Under the pieces are notes generated by a model, which was given only the letters and a program-made list of their open reading frames with translations, was not told the origin of the DNA and searched no databases. Shown here in pieces: positions 18,361 through 27,608 of a stretch of 64,000 nt of DNA (within the stretch, counting starts at the first letter, position 1; each line of letters opens with the position of its first letter). The stretch covers positions 95,123 to 159,122 of the forward strand of contig CAZYMI010000002.1 of assembly GCA_964648505.1 (NCBI GenBank), in the 5' to 3' direction. Both the position numbers and the translations under genes were made by a program. Source of the DNA: CAZYMI01 sp964648505. GTDB lineage: Bacteria > Pseudomonadota > Alphaproteobacteria > Micavibrionales > Micavibrionaceae.

Positions 18361-18905
18361 GTCAGTGCACGTAAAGAATCTTCAGCTTCTGCCCATTTTA
18401 AGATGTGGGTTGGGAATGGAGGCGATGGCATATCATACCCAACCGCGTGAAGTAGCTGCTGCGTGGGCACCATAGATCTTGAACGATTGCTGTAGAAACT
18501 ACCCTTTACAAGCGCAATTGCTGCAACTGCATTGTGCTTATCGCCACCATGGATAATGAAACGCTGCTCTAGATAACACCATTTATCATCCCAGCAAATA
18601 AGGCGTGTTTCCAGTCGGAAAGACTGAAAAGGATTTAACGGAAGACGATAGCGGATTTTCGCTGAACCCAAGATCGGGACGCTTTTTTGCTGCATCATCA
18701 GGCGCATCAGGCCTGATCTGAGCACAAGATCAAAACGTCCCAGATCCATAATAGTCAGATAGCGGCCATTGTTCATATGCAGGTTTGTATCAAGATCGTT
18801 GGGCAGGACCCGCAAAGTCAAAATACTTGGAGAAAGAATATCGTGAATTTTAGGCCTAAAGAAAGATCCAAACAGGACTATTAGGCAACGTATCCAAAGG
18901 TTCAT
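18354..18905 (-). CDS. Thioesterase-like (4HBT/hotdog, THEM6-like) protein
   Basis: A 183-residue protein with the hotdog-fold block LHMNNGRYLTIMDLGRFD (about residues 42-59), in which the DTNLHMNNGRY stretch is typical of 4-hydroxybenzoyl-CoA thioesterase-like proteins. The first 20 residues are hydrophobic and could be a membrane anchor. It should hydrolyse an acyl-CoA thioester, but the acyl group is unknown. It lies six bases after the SCP2 gene in an operon with an acyl-CoA dehydrogenase, which supports a role in fatty-acid turnover. Confidence 0.78.
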   Translation of the reverse strand: MNLWIRCLIVLFGSFFRPKIHDILSPSILTLRVLPNDLDTNLHMNNGRYLTIMDLGRFDLVLRSGLMRLMMQQKSVPILGSAKIRYRLPLNPFQSFRLETRLICWDDKWCYLEQRFIIHGGDKHNAVAAIALVKGSFYSNRSRSMVPTQQLLHAVGYDMPSPPFPTHILKWAEAEDSLRALTK

Positions 18906-18911
18906 CCGCTA

Positions 18912-19214
18912 TTAGCTTTCAAGAAAACCGTTGAGTTTTAGGGCAACCCCCATCGATCCACGAATTTTTAGTTGGCCCATTAGGTAGGCGACATTTGGGT
19001 CTTTGTTTCCATCTAGAATTGCCTGAAAGGTTTCAAGTGTACAAGCGAGTGTAGTAACCGCTTCGGCATCATCGAAGCTGATAACAGGTGGAGACTGAGT
19101 AGCATCAACATGAATAATACCGTTATCACCAAAATCAAACTTAACTGTGGCGTTTAGCGATGATGCGTTTGCAAGCCGCGTTCTAATGGCGTCTGTAATT
19201 GTATCTAAAGACAT
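18912..19214 (-). CDS. SCP2 sterol-binding domain protein
   Basis: A 100-residue single-domain protein of the SCP-2 fold, which binds lipids or acyl-CoA. The pattern ATVKFDFGDNGIIHVD, then LACTLETFQAILDG, then YLMGQLKIRGSMGVALKLN is characteristic. Its ATG overlaps the stop of the acyl-CoA dehydrogenase gene by one base (TAATG on the minus strand), so translation is probably coupled. It is likely a carrier for the adjacent beta-oxidation enzymes, which is inferred from context. Confidence 0.9.
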   Translation of the reverse strand: MSLDTITDAIRTRLANASSLNATVKFDFGDNGIIHVDATQSPPVISFDDAEAVTTLACTLETFQAILDGNKDPNVAYLMGQLKIRGSMGVALKLNGFLES

Positions 19215-21004
19215 TAAAAACCTTCCGTTTCAAGATTCATCATTGATTGTGCGCCTGCCATAACCATCCGGAAGCGTCCTTCATATTCAGGAAGCATGCG
19301 ATCAAAGAAAAACTGTGCTGTTTTAATTTTGCTTTCGTAAAAAAGTTCTTTCCCCGCGGCACCTTCTTTAAGTTTTTTCTTGGCAATTTCAGCCATCTGA
19401 ACCCACATATAAGCCATAGCGACTAAAGCAAACATGCGCAAATAATCAGTTGACGCGGCCCCTGCTTCCACGGGGTCTTTTAAACCCTTTTGTGCGATTG
19501 TGGCAGTAGCTTGCTGTAATTTTGCATAGGCTTTTGCAAGCGGAAAAATAAATTCCTGCAATTCTGGGTTATCTTGCCTTGATTCAATATAAGCCCCAAC
19601 CGGGTGGAAGAAACGTCGTAAGTAGCGGCCCATATGGGCAGACATTTTTCGCCCAACGAGATCAAGCGCCTGAATGCCGTTTGTGCCTTCATAAATCTGA
19701 GCGATGCGTGCATCGCGAACATATTGTTCAACACCCCATTCCCAGATATATCCATGCCCGCCATAGGTTTGTACAGCCAGATTAGCAACTTCTGATCCCG
19801 TATCCGTCAGATAGGCCTTTAAAATAGGCGTCATTAAAGCAACCAGATCATCTGCTTCTTCCCGCAAGTTATTATCGGGATGTTTATGCGATATATCGAG
19901 ATTCATTCCAATCCAGTAAGACAAAGCCCGCGCGCCCTCTGTGAAGGCCTTCATGGTTAAAAGCATGCGGCGAACATCAGGGTGAACGATAATGGGATCG
20001 GCAGGTTTATCTGGTGCCTGAATGCCCTGAAGACCCCGCATTTGCAAACGGTCCTTTGCGTAGGTGAGTGCGTTCTGGTAAGCAACCTCCCCCACACCCA
20101 GCCCTTGCATAGCAACTCCAAGGCGTGCGGCATTCATCATCGTAAACATAGCTTTTAAACCTTGATGCGGCTTGCCAACAAGCCAGCCCTGAGCGCCATC
20201 AAAATTCATCACACAAGTCGCAGAACCTTTAATACCCATTTTATGTTCGATTGATCCGCATACAACACCATTACGCGCCCCAATTTTTCCGTCTTTTGGC
20301 AAAAACTTTGGTACAACAAAAAGGGATATTCCTTTTACCCCTTCTGGCGCATCTGGAAGCTTTGCAAGGGTCAGATGGATAATATTTTCTGTCAGGTCGT
20401 GTTCGCCTGCTGAAATAAATATCTTCGTACCCGAAATTGCAAAAGATCCATCTGAATTTGGTGTAGCTTTTGTGCGGATTAACCCAAGATCTGTTCCACA
20501 ATGTGGTTCTGTCAGACACATTGTTCCAGACCATTCGCCAGAAATCAGTTTAGGCAAATAGAGTGCCTTTTGTTCATCTGTGCCATGCTGGTGAATGGCA
20601 TCATAAGCGCCTGCCGAAAGACCCGGATACATTGCAAAAGCCATGTTGGCTGAACAGGCCATTTCGTTGACCATAAAACCAACAAGATGCGGCATGCCCA
20701 GGCCACCAAAATCGGGATCCGCATTAAGCCCTGTCCACCCGCCTTCAGTAAAAGTTTTGTAAGCTTGCTTAAAGCCTGATGGTGTTCGAACTGTACCGTT
20801 ATCAAAGTGGCATCCTTCTTTATCACCCGACTGATTGAGCGGGAATAAAACTTCTTCACACATCTGCGCAGCATTATCTAGAATTTGTTCAACAAGATCT
20901 GGTGTAGCACTTTCATAGCCGGGTAAGGCAGTAAGTGTTCCGGTATCCAGAACTTCTGTCAGAATAAATTTCATATTTTCGAGTGGTGCTTTATAAACAG
21001 GCAT
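19214..21004 (-). CDS. Acyl-CoA dehydrogenase, long C-terminal-domain type
   Basis: FAD-dependent first oxidation step of fatty-acid beta-oxidation. At 596 residues it belongs to the long family with an extra C-terminal domain. It shows MCLTEPHCGTDLG in the FAD/substrate region (near 160), and IYEGTNGIQALDLVGRKM near residue 437, which contains the expected catalytic Glu and the FAD-contacting glycines. It is the first gene of an operon with the SCP2 and thioesterase genes, and is divergent from rlmJ across 54 bases. Substrate chain length cannot be told. Confidence 0.92.
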   Translation of the reverse strand: MPVYKAPLENMKFILTEVLDTGTLTALPGYESATPDLVEQILDNAAQMCEEVLFPLNQSGDKEGCHFDNGTVRTPSGFKQAYKTFTEGGWTGLNADPDFGGLGMPHLVGFMVNEMACSANMAFAMYPGLSAGAYDAIHQHGTDEQKALYLPKLISGEWSGTMCLTEPHCGTDLGLIRTKATPNSDGSFAISGTKIFISAGEHDLTENIIHLTLAKLPDAPEGVKGISLFVVPKFLPKDGKIGARNGVVCGSIEHKMGIKGSATCVMNFDGAQGWLVGKPHQGLKAMFTMMNAARLGVAMQGLGVGEVAYQNALTYAKDRLQMRGLQGIQAPDKPADPIIVHPDVRRMLLTMKAFTEGARALSYWIGMNLDISHKHPDNNLREEADDLVALMTPILKAYLTDTGSEVANLAVQTYGGHGYIWEWGVEQYVRDARIAQIYEGTNGIQALDLVGRKMSAHMGRYLRRFFHPVGAYIESRQDNPELQEFIFPLAKAYAKLQQATATIAQKGLKDPVEAGAASTDYLRMFALVAMAYMWVQMAEIAKKKLKEGAAGKELFYESKIKTAQFFFDRMLPEYEGRFRMVMAGAQSMMNLETEGF

Positions 21005-21058
21005 GGTCTAACCCCTTCTTCGTGTGTTTTAATATACACGAGAAAAAGTGAAATTCCC

Positions 21059-21856
21059 ATGAACTACAGACACATCTTTCACGCTGGAAATTTTGCAGAT
21101 GTTGTTAAGCATCTAGCTCTTGTTTTGGTGCTTGATCATTTACGGGGAAAAGATAAGCCCTTTGTTGTTCTTGATGCTTTCGCAGGGATAGGGCTTTATG
21201 ACTTTACCCATCCATGGGTGCATCGAAATCCCGAATATCAAAACGGGATCGAGAAAGTTATTGCAGCGCAGCAATCTTTAAATCAGGACACACGATTATA
21301 TGTTGATATTGTTAAAAGCTTTAATCAGGACCAAAAACTACAGTTTTATCCCGGTTCTCCTTTGATTATTGCTAAAATGCTGCGGGAAAATGACAGACTT
21401 TTTGTGAACGAACTGCATCCGGATGATTACGCAACGCTCGCGGATGTACTATCAGACTATGAAAATGTTCGCGGTGTTTGTGAAGATGCCTATGTTTTTT
21501 TACGCGCAAATTTGCCACCCGATATTAAGCGAGGCCTTGTTTTAATTGACCCCCCTTATGAGGATAAGAGTGAATTCGAGAAACTGGCTTCTCAAATGGC
21601 GCAATGGAAAAAACGCTGGGCCACGGGTACCTATATGATCTGGTATCCTATCAAATACGGTGCGCCTGTTGATTTACTTATACAAACAGCGCGTACGCTT
21701 GAAATGCCTGATATTGTTGATATCCGTTTCCAAGCGCGCCCTTCATATGAGCAGGGCCTAACCGGTACCGGCCTTCTTGTTTTGAACGCCCCTTATTTGT
21801 TTGAAGAGCGCATGAAAGAATCGCTTAGAATACTCGACGGCATATTAAAAACTTGA
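21059..21856 (+). CDS. rlmJ: 23S rRNA (adenine(2030)-N6)-methyltransferase
   Basis: Methylates A2030 of 23S rRNA using SAM. The 265-residue protein opens with MNYRHIFHAGNFADVVKH, the family hallmark, has the SAM site VLDAFAGIGLYD near 40, and the catalytic DPPYE motif near 163. Length matches the family. It stands alone between two minus-strand lipid-metabolism operons and converges on the fadN-like gene with 36 bases between stops. Confidence 0.95.
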   Translation: MNYRHIFHAGNFADVVKHLALVLVLDHLRGKDKPFVVLDAFAGIGLYDFTHPWVHRNPEYQNGIEKVIAAQQSLNQDTRLYVDIVKSFNQDQKLQFYPGSPLIIAKMLRENDRLFVNELHPDDYATLADVLSDYENVRGVCEDAYVFLRANLPPDIKRGLVLIDPPYEDKSEFEKLASQMAQWKKRWATGTYMIWYPIKYGAPVDLLIQTARTLEMPDIVDIRFQARPSYEQGLTGTGLLVLNAPYLFEERMKESLRILDGILKT

Positions 21857-21892
21857 TCGAACGTAAATTCAACACAATAAATCTTATAGCTA

Positions 21893-24265
21893 TCAGTTAC
21901 GCAAAGGTTTCCCGGTTGTCAGCATATGTTCAATACGTGCCATTGTACCTGGGTTTTTAACAAGCTTAACAAATTCTGCGCGTTCAAGGGCAAGGATATC
22001 ATCTTCTTTCATCGGGGTCGTCCAGTCTGCCTTTGGCCCGCCTGATAAAACATTGGCAAGCAAGTCCGATACAAAAACATCGTAAGGCGTGGCTTTGCCT
22101 GATTTGCGCAAATCAGCAACAGCAAGGTTTAACGCAAGTTTTCCAGAAGGGCCTGGTAAACGAATATCTTCAACGGGCTTTGGTGCTGTATAGTTTTCTG
22201 CAAGTGCCAAAGCTTTTTTCTTGGCATCAAAAAGCAAACGATCACGATTCATGGTGATACCGTCTGTTGCACGCAGGTAGAGCAAATCTTTCGCTTCCGC
22301 AGCCGATTTTGCCACTTTTGCGGTTCCAATTGTTTCAAATGCCTTACGTACGGCGTACATGGGTGTATTTTTAGGGGCAAACCATATTTTCTTGCCATCT
22401 GTAGCGCGATCATAATTCGAAACTTCTTCATCGCGGTAACGCAAAATCATTTCCTTGCATCCGCCCCATCCAGGAATTAACCCAACACCAACTTCAACAA
22501 GGCCGCAATAAGTTTCGGCGTGGGCTTGGACATGGTCGGAATGCAAAAGAATTTCAAATCCGCCACCAAGGGTCATACCTGATGGCGCGGATACAACAGG
22601 GAAAGGGGCGAATTTAAGTGCCTTATAAGCACGTTGCCCGCCTGATACCAGCTCTTCAATTTGTGGCCAAAGCCCAATATTCATAGCAAAAATTGCAAGG
22701 CCCAGATTAGCACCGACAGAAAAATTGGTTCCTTCATTATAAACAACAAGGGCTTTGAAATTTCCCGTTTTTCCGTCACCAATAAGTTTTATAGCATGAT
22801 GGATAACATCAAACACTTGATCATCGAGCGCATTCATCTTACCGGTAAATTCAAGGCATAAAACGCGGTCACCAATATCCCACAAGCTGGCACTTGCCGA
22901 TTTATAAACCGGCTTGGTTGCCAGTCGAATATCTTTTAAAAGTAAAATACCATCAAGACGAACCAGATCTTTATAAGCACCATCAACTGTAAAGAATTGT
23001 TGCTTACCATTTTCGATTTTATAAAATGTGCCATCGCCAACTTTTTCCAGTAGTGCAGGTACAGTTTTACCAGATGCTTTGAGTTGATCTGCGAACCATT
23101 TCGGGCCCAGCATATCAATCATCTCAAACGGACCCCATTTCCAATTATAACCAAGGCGCATCGCTTCATCGACTTCAGCAATAGAAGGCGCAATTTCTGG
23201 CACCAAAGAGGCAGCATAGTGTAAGGTTTGGGACAGAACAGCCCATGCATATTTTGATTGCGGGTCATGGCCTGTCAGAACTTTTCTAAGATCCCGTTTA
23301 CCTTCTGCTGATTTTGATTTTTCAGACGGACGGTAGGATGTGTTCTCATCAAATTGGCCTGCTTTTAAAATCAGTGTTTGTTTTTCGCGCTTATCATTTA
23401 AACGGTAAAATCCACCTTTCCCTTTGCGCCCTGTATAGCCAGCTTTGATCATTTGATTAATAAAAGGAAATTCTTGATATAAACCGCGATACGCATCATT
23501 TTCAGGTAAGGTTGACAGAAGCGATTTCGCCAGATGTGGCATCAAATCGATACCAACCAGATCGACAAGCCCAAAAATCCCGGTTTTTGGAATGCCAACA
23601 GGCTTTGATAAGATGGCATCTGCTGCTTCAATTGTAATGCCTGACGAAACAGCTTCATTAATGCCCGCTTGAATCCAAAATGTGCCGATTCGGTTGGCAA
23701 TAAAGCCCGGTGTGTCATGACAATTCACAACGCCTTTGCCTAAACGAATATCACAAAAATCGCGTACCAGATTGATAGCGTCTTTTCTTGTGCTTTTTCC
23801 TGTTACAAGTTCAAGCAAGCGCATATAGCGTGGTGGATTAAAAAAGTGGGTAATAAGAAAATCAGCAGCAAAGGCAGCACTTTGCCCTTCAATGAGTTTA
23901 TTGAGAGGAATTGTTGATGTATTTGAGGAAATGATTGATCCTTTTTTACGTACGCTTTCAATTTTTTGATAGGTGGTATGTTTTACTTTTATATCTTCCA
24001 GAACGACTTCAATAATCCAATCGCAATCAGATAGAAGTTTTAAATCGTCATCCATATTGCCTGTTGTGATCAGGCGCGCATTCTTAGGATGCATAAAAGG
24101 TGCCGGGTCTGTTTTGAGCAGTTTATCGACAGCGTTCTTAGCAAGATCTTTTCCCTCAACTTTAATATCGAGTAAAATAACAGGCACGCCAGCATTTGCG
24201 ATTTGCGCGGCGATACCGCTTCCCATCACACCCGATCCGATGACACCAATTTTTTCAATAGTCAT
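21893..24265 (-). CDS. fadN: 3-hydroxyacyl-CoA dehydrogenase / enoyl-CoA hydratase, FadN-type
   Basis: Bifunctional beta-oxidation enzyme of 790 residues. The NAD-binding dehydrogenase half is N-terminal (VIGSGVMGSG, residues 8-17) and the crotonase half follows (about 470-700, with SVGANLG and GGGFEILL). This order is that of Bacillus FadN and opposite to Escherichia coli FadB/FadJ. I start at MTIEKIGV (24265), two bases after the thiolase stop, since the 17 codons upstream overlap the thiolase and precede the nucleotide-binding strand. With the upstream thiolase it forms a two-gene operon. The symbol is by domain order, not by a database match. Confidence 0.88.
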   Translation of the reverse strand: MTIEKIGVIGSGVMGSGIAAQIANAGVPVILLDIKVEGKDLAKNAVDKLLKTDPAPFMHPKNARLITTGNMDDDLKLLSDCDWIIEVVLEDIKVKHTTYQKIESVRKKGSIISSNTSTIPLNKLIEGQSAAFAADFLITHFFNPPRYMRLLELVTGKSTRKDAINLVRDFCDIRLGKGVVNCHDTPGFIANRIGTFWIQAGINEAVSSGITIEAADAILSKPVGIPKTGIFGLVDLVGIDLMPHLAKSLLSTLPENDAYRGLYQEFPFINQMIKAGYTGRKGKGGFYRLNDKREKQTLILKAGQFDENTSYRPSEKSKSAEGKRDLRKVLTGHDPQSKYAWAVLSQTLHYAASLVPEIAPSIAEVDEAMRLGYNWKWGPFEMIDMLGPKWFADQLKASGKTVPALLEKVGDGTFYKIENGKQQFFTVDGAYKDLVRLDGILLLKDIRLATKPVYKSASASLWDIGDRVLCLEFTGKMNALDDQVFDVIHHAIKLIGDGKTGNFKALVVYNEGTNFSVGANLGLAIFAMNIGLWPQIEELVSGGQRAYKALKFAPFPVVSAPSGMTLGGGFEILLHSDHVQAHAETYCGLVEVGVGLIPGWGGCKEMILRYRDEEVSNYDRATDGKKIWFAPKNTPMYAVRKAFETIGTAKVAKSAAEAKDLLYLRATDGITMNRDRLLFDAKKKALALAENYTAPKPVEDIRLPGPSGKLALNLAVADLRKSGKATPYDVFVSDLLANVLSGGPKADWTTPMKEDDILALERAEFVKLVKNPGTMARIEHMLTTGKPLRN

Positions 24266-24267
24266 GA

Positions 24268-25395
24268 TTAAACCCGTTCTAAGATAATCGCTGTTCCCTG
24301 ACCGCCGCCAATACACATGGTTGCAAGGCCCAGCTTTTTATTTTCTCGCTTCAGCAGGCTTGCAAGCTTGCCTGTAATACGCGCGCCTGATGCCCCAAGC
24401 GGGTGGCCAAGGGCAATGGCGCCGCCATCAAGATTTACTTTTGTGATATCAATTTTTAGTTCTTTTAGAACAGATAGAGATTGCGCAGCAAAAGCTTCGT
24501 TCAGTTCACAAATATCGATGTCTTTGATATCGACCCCTGCAGATTTAAGAGCTTTTTGTGTTGCCGGCACGGGGCCAATGCCCATAATTTCAGCCATACA
24601 ACCCGCAACGCCAACAGATCTTATACGTGCAAGAATTGGTAAATTATTTTTACGCGCATATTCTTCGCTTGCTACAAGTACGGCTGAGGCACCGTCTGTT
24701 AAAGGGGATGCCGTGCCTGCAGTGACCGTACCTTTTTCATCAAAGGCTGTTTTTAATCCGGCCAAACCTTCAAGTGTGGCATCGGGTCGAATGCACCCGT
24801 CAGCCTTCACATCACCTATAGCCACAATTTCATCGGTAAACAGGCCAGATGTTTGGGCTTTGTCTGCTTTTTGGTGGGATGTGAGCGCGAATTGTTCTTG
24901 TTCAATGCGGCTGATAGAATATTTTTTTGCCAGATTCTCGGCTGTTTCCCCCATGCCCATATAGGCTTGTGGGTATTTTGCTGCAAGCGCAGGGTTTGGC
25001 ATGGGGTTAAAACCACCCATGGGAATCCGGCTCATGCTTTCAACGCCAGCGCAAATATAAACATCACCAGCACCAAGCTGAATATAACCTGCGGCCATAT
25101 GAATGGTTGTCATTGATGATCCGCAGAAGCGATTAACGGTTGCCCCTGCAATCGTCACAGGAAGATCGGCAAGATTGACAATGATACGCGCCAGGTTAAA
25201 GCCCTGTTCTGCTTCAGGAAAGGCGCACCCTAATAAAAGATCTTCAATGTCATTGGCATTAACCCCCGTTTGTGCGACCAGTGCCTTTACAACTTCTGCG
25301 GCCATATCATCCGGACGTGTTTTTGCCAAAGCTCCCTTCATTGCAAAGTGGAAGGGGCTGCGTTTATAACCACAGATGACAACAGATTTTTCCAT
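24268..25395 (-). CDS. fadA: Acetyl-CoA acyltransferase (3-ketoacyl-CoA thiolase)
   Basis: Thiolytic last step of beta-oxidation. The 375-residue protein has the nucleophile Cys91 in VNRFCGSSM, the GHPLGASGAR block with the catalytic His, and the C-terminal MCIGGGQG with the second Cys. The open frame runs 33 codons further upstream, but the ATG at 25395 has AGGAGAAG about eight bases before it and starts the normal MEKSVVICGYKRSP strand. The fadN-like gene follows after two bases. A biosynthetic thiolase (acetoacetyl-CoA) is less likely given this partner. Confidence 0.92.
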   Translation of the reverse strand: MEKSVVICGYKRSPFHFAMKGALAKTRPDDMAAEVVKALVAQTGVNANDIEDLLLGCAFPEAEQGFNLARIIVNLADLPVTIAGATVNRFCGSSMTTIHMAAGYIQLGAGDVYICAGVESMSRIPMGGFNPMPNPALAAKYPQAYMGMGETAENLAKKYSISRIEQEQFALTSHQKADKAQTSGLFTDEIVAIGDVKADGCIRPDATLEGLAGLKTAFDEKGTVTAGTASPLTDGASAVLVASEEYARKNNLPILARIRSVGVAGCMAEIMGIGPVPATQKALKSAGVDIKDIDICELNEAFAAQSLSVLKELKIDITKVNLDGGAIALGHPLGASGARITGKLASLLKRENKKLGLATMCIGGGQGTAIILERV

Positions 25396-25587
25396 ATTAT
25401 TACTTCTCCTGAACGCGAAGGCGGTCTTTAAAAACATAAGCCTTAAGGGCAGAAAAGAGTATGCGTTGCGCGAGGAAAATTGTCTATCGTGCACAGCCGC
25501 ATAAAAGCTTTGACAAAACCCTTAAAATCAGGCACTTCCAACACCTAGACGAATGCAATATTGACAGAATACCGGAGGATTTCCCGC

Positions 25588-25926
25588 ATGGCTCTCGCAA
25601 CAGCCCCAAAAGGATTAAAACGAATTTGCACCAGCTGCGGATTGCGTTTTTTTGATTTAAACAAACGCCCCGTTCTTTGCCCATCTTGCGGTACAGAATT
25701 TTCGGGCGATATTAAAGTGCGCGCTCGCCGTACCCGACTTGCAGCGGCCGATGAAGTTAAGGCTATTCCAGTTGAAGTTGAGGAAGATACACCGATCATT
25801 GAAAATGAAGATATTGTCAGCTTGGAAGAAGTTGAAGTTGATGATGACATTGATGATCTGGATGATGATGACGATCTGGACGATGACGATCTGGATGATG
25901 ATGACATTGAAGACGATAAAGAATAA
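25588..25926 (+). CDS. TIGR02300 family zinc-ribbon protein (FYDLN acid family)
   Basis: A 112-residue protein with two CxxC knuckles, C14-C17 and C31-C34, bracketing FFDLN (21-25), followed by a strongly acidic tail of Asp/Glu repeats (about 65-112). This is the TIGR02300/FYDLN family, widespread in Alphaproteobacteria, of unknown function and often seen near rRNA or tRNA-linked genes. The ATG at 25588 follows GGAGG at the usual distance; a TTG start at 25561 would put the ribosome-binding site inside the frame. prmA follows after 11 bases. Confidence 0.85.
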   Translation: MALATAPKGLKRICTSCGLRFFDLNKRPVLCPSCGTEFSGDIKVRARRTRLAAADEVKAIPVEVEEDTPIIENEDIVSLEEVEVDDDIDDLDDDDDLDDDDLDDDDIEDDKE

Positions 25927-25937
25927 TCATCAGTAGC

Positions 25938-26849
25938 ATGGTCTTTCGCTTTACCTTGAAAACGCCTTTGGCGGATCATGGGATGCAGTTCAATCTTATT
26001 CAAGAGCTGATGGCTGATCTTATTTTTTCTTCAAGCCTACAGGAGAAAAAACAAGGCTCAGCCGTGAGCTGGCATTTTTCGTTTCTCACAGAATGTGTAG
26101 ATGCACAAGATCACGCAAAGATCTGCGCACAACGGTTATCGGGAATTTTAAATAAAGATATAGCAAGCGATCATCTTGAAATTGAAGAAATTATGGATCA
26201 GAACTGGCTTCTGGCAACCTATAACATGTTTCAACCTTTTGTGGTCGGGCCTTTTTTTATTCAAGGTTCACATTCTCAACAACCGGTCCCATCAGATAAA
26301 ATTAATCTTGTGATCGATGCCGCGACAGCCTTTGGTTCTGGTGAACACGCAACAACAAAAGGGTGTATGCTGGCGCTTGCTAAATTGAACGCAAATGGCT
26401 TTTCCCCCAAATCTATTTTGGATATGGGGACCGGATCAGGTATTTTAGCCATTGCTGCTTATAAACTTTGGGGCGTGCCAGTTATTGCTGTTGATAATGA
26501 CCCCGAGGCAACAGAGGTTGCTTGCAGGCATAGGGAAATGAATAATGTACCCTCAGGTGTTGGTGGCATGATCTGCAAAACCGGGGATGGTTTTAAAACA
26601 GACGCAGCCTTGCGCTATGCGCCGTATGATCTTGTGATTGCAAATATACTGGCTGAACCATTAATATCGATGGCAGATGATTTATTTTCTTTGATCACAA
26701 AACAAGGTGATATTGTTTTATCCGGCCTTTTGGTAACACAAGCCAATAAGGTATTATCAGCCTATGATGATGAAGCAGATCTGGCTGATAGATTTGATAT
26801 TGATGATTGGTCAACCCTTGTTCTTAAGCGGCGGGCCGCGGGGGCGTAA
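25938..26849 (+). CDS. prmA: Ribosomal protein L11 methyltransferase
   Basis: SAM-dependent trimethylation of ribosomal protein L11. The 303-residue protein has the PrmA substrate-side block AFGSGEHATTKGCM (about 137-150), the SAM site ILDMGTGSGILAIAA (about 163-177), AVDNDPEA, and the catalytic-region NILAEPL. It is in a pair with the TIGR02300 gene. Its 3' end overlaps the end of a convergent small gene by 26 bases. Confidence 0.92.
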   Translation: MVFRFTLKTPLADHGMQFNLIQELMADLIFSSSLQEKKQGSAVSWHFSFLTECVDAQDHAKICAQRLSGILNKDIASDHLEIEEIMDQNWLLATYNMFQPFVVGPFFIQGSHSQQPVPSDKINLVIDAATAFGSGEHATTKGCMLALAKLNANGFSPKSILDMGTGSGILAIAAYKLWGVPVIAVDNDPEATEVACRHREMNNVPSGVGGMICKTGDGFKTDAALRYAPYDLVIANILAEPLISMADDLFSLITKQGDIVLSGLLVTQANKVLSAYDDEADLADRFDIDDWSTLVLKRRAAGA

Positions 26850-27114
26850 GCTGACCACGCGTTGCTGTTCCCAGATAAGATGCATTAGAGTTTTCGTCCG
26901 TAACACCAAAAATCGAAACGGCCGTATCATGATGTCTTGTGTTTCCAACAACAAAATCAACAACATCATTAAATGTTTGTTGTGCCGTGCCTTTTAAACT
27001 GAAAAAAACACTATCTTGTCTGCCCACATAAGAGGCGGTAACGGTGCCCTCTACAGGATTAGTGAAAATGAGAACATTTTTTCCAAAAAAATTCATATCT
27101 GCTGGTTGGTTCAT
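26824..27114 (-). CDS. Small hypothetical protein overlapping the prmA 3' end
   Basis: A 96-residue frame with an AAAGGA site about seven bases before its ATG. I do not recognise the family. It has no signal peptide or membrane segment; the composition is ordinary, with beta-strand-like stretches (VLIFTNPVEGTVTASYVG, AVSIFGVTDENS) and a proline-rich end. The coding signal is supported only by the ribosome-binding site and the reasonable composition. The 26-base tail overlap with prmA is convergent. Confidence 0.5.
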   Translation of the reverse strand: MNQPADMNFFGKNVLIFTNPVEGTVTASYVGRQDSVFFSLKGTAQQTFNDVVDFVVGNTRHHDTAVSIFGVTDENSNASYLGTATRGQLTPPRPAA

Positions 27115-27206
27115 TGCATGTCCTTTATGATATTTTTATGACTATAATGAATAGGGCCGAGAAATGTCAAGTATTTTCTATATTAATCTAATTAAATAAC
27201 ATTAAT

Positions 27207-27605
27207 TTAAAGTTGTGTAAGCAAAATAAGCCCAATATTCGCAGCGCAGGCGGCAAGAATGGGCCAAAAAGTAAGGTGCATACCGATAACACGCCAGATA
27301 AAAATGGGGGGCGGGTCTTGCACACCTTTGGCGTGAATAAGGCGTCCGGCGATAAAAACTATACCGAGCAGACCCGTAATAAAATACGGCCCGCCATTAA
27401 GCTCGAATGCTCCAAGCAAGATAAGCATCAGCGGAACATATTCAGAAAAATTACCATGCGCCCGAACAGCGCGTTCGAGTTTAGGATTATCGCCTGTGCC
27501 CAAAGACACTTGATTGGTTCGTCTGAGTTGAATGACGTTGAGTGCAAGTTTTATATAAAAAAAGCCAAGAACAGAAGCGACAAAGGCAGTAACAGGTATA
27601 AGCAT
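27207..27605 (-). CDS. MAPEG family membrane protein
   Basis: A 132-residue inner-membrane protein with four predicted helices. It carries the MAPEG signature ERAVRAHGNFSEYVPLMLILL (about residues 44-64), shared with microsomal glutathione transferases and bacterial YecN-like proteins. Bacterial members mostly have no proven substrate. It starts three bases after the glmS stop and is probably cotranscribed with glmU-glmS. Confidence 0.88.
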   Translation of the reverse strand: MLIPVTAFVASVLGFFYIKLALNVIQLRRTNQVSLGTGDNPKLERAVRAHGNFSEYVPLMLILLGAFELNGGPYFITGLLGIVFIAGRLIHAKGVQDPPPIFIWRVIGMHLTFWPILAACAANIGLILLTQL

Positions 27606-27608
27606 TTA

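Noticed and set aside
24317..24964. 215-aa plus-strand frame opposite the thiolase
   Set aside because: Antisense to a thiolase with all catalytic motifs; no start site.
25510..25540. TTGACA-based promoter for the TIGR02300 gene
   Set aside because: TTGACA at 25510 has no acceptable -10 at 16-18 bases, so I do not call it.
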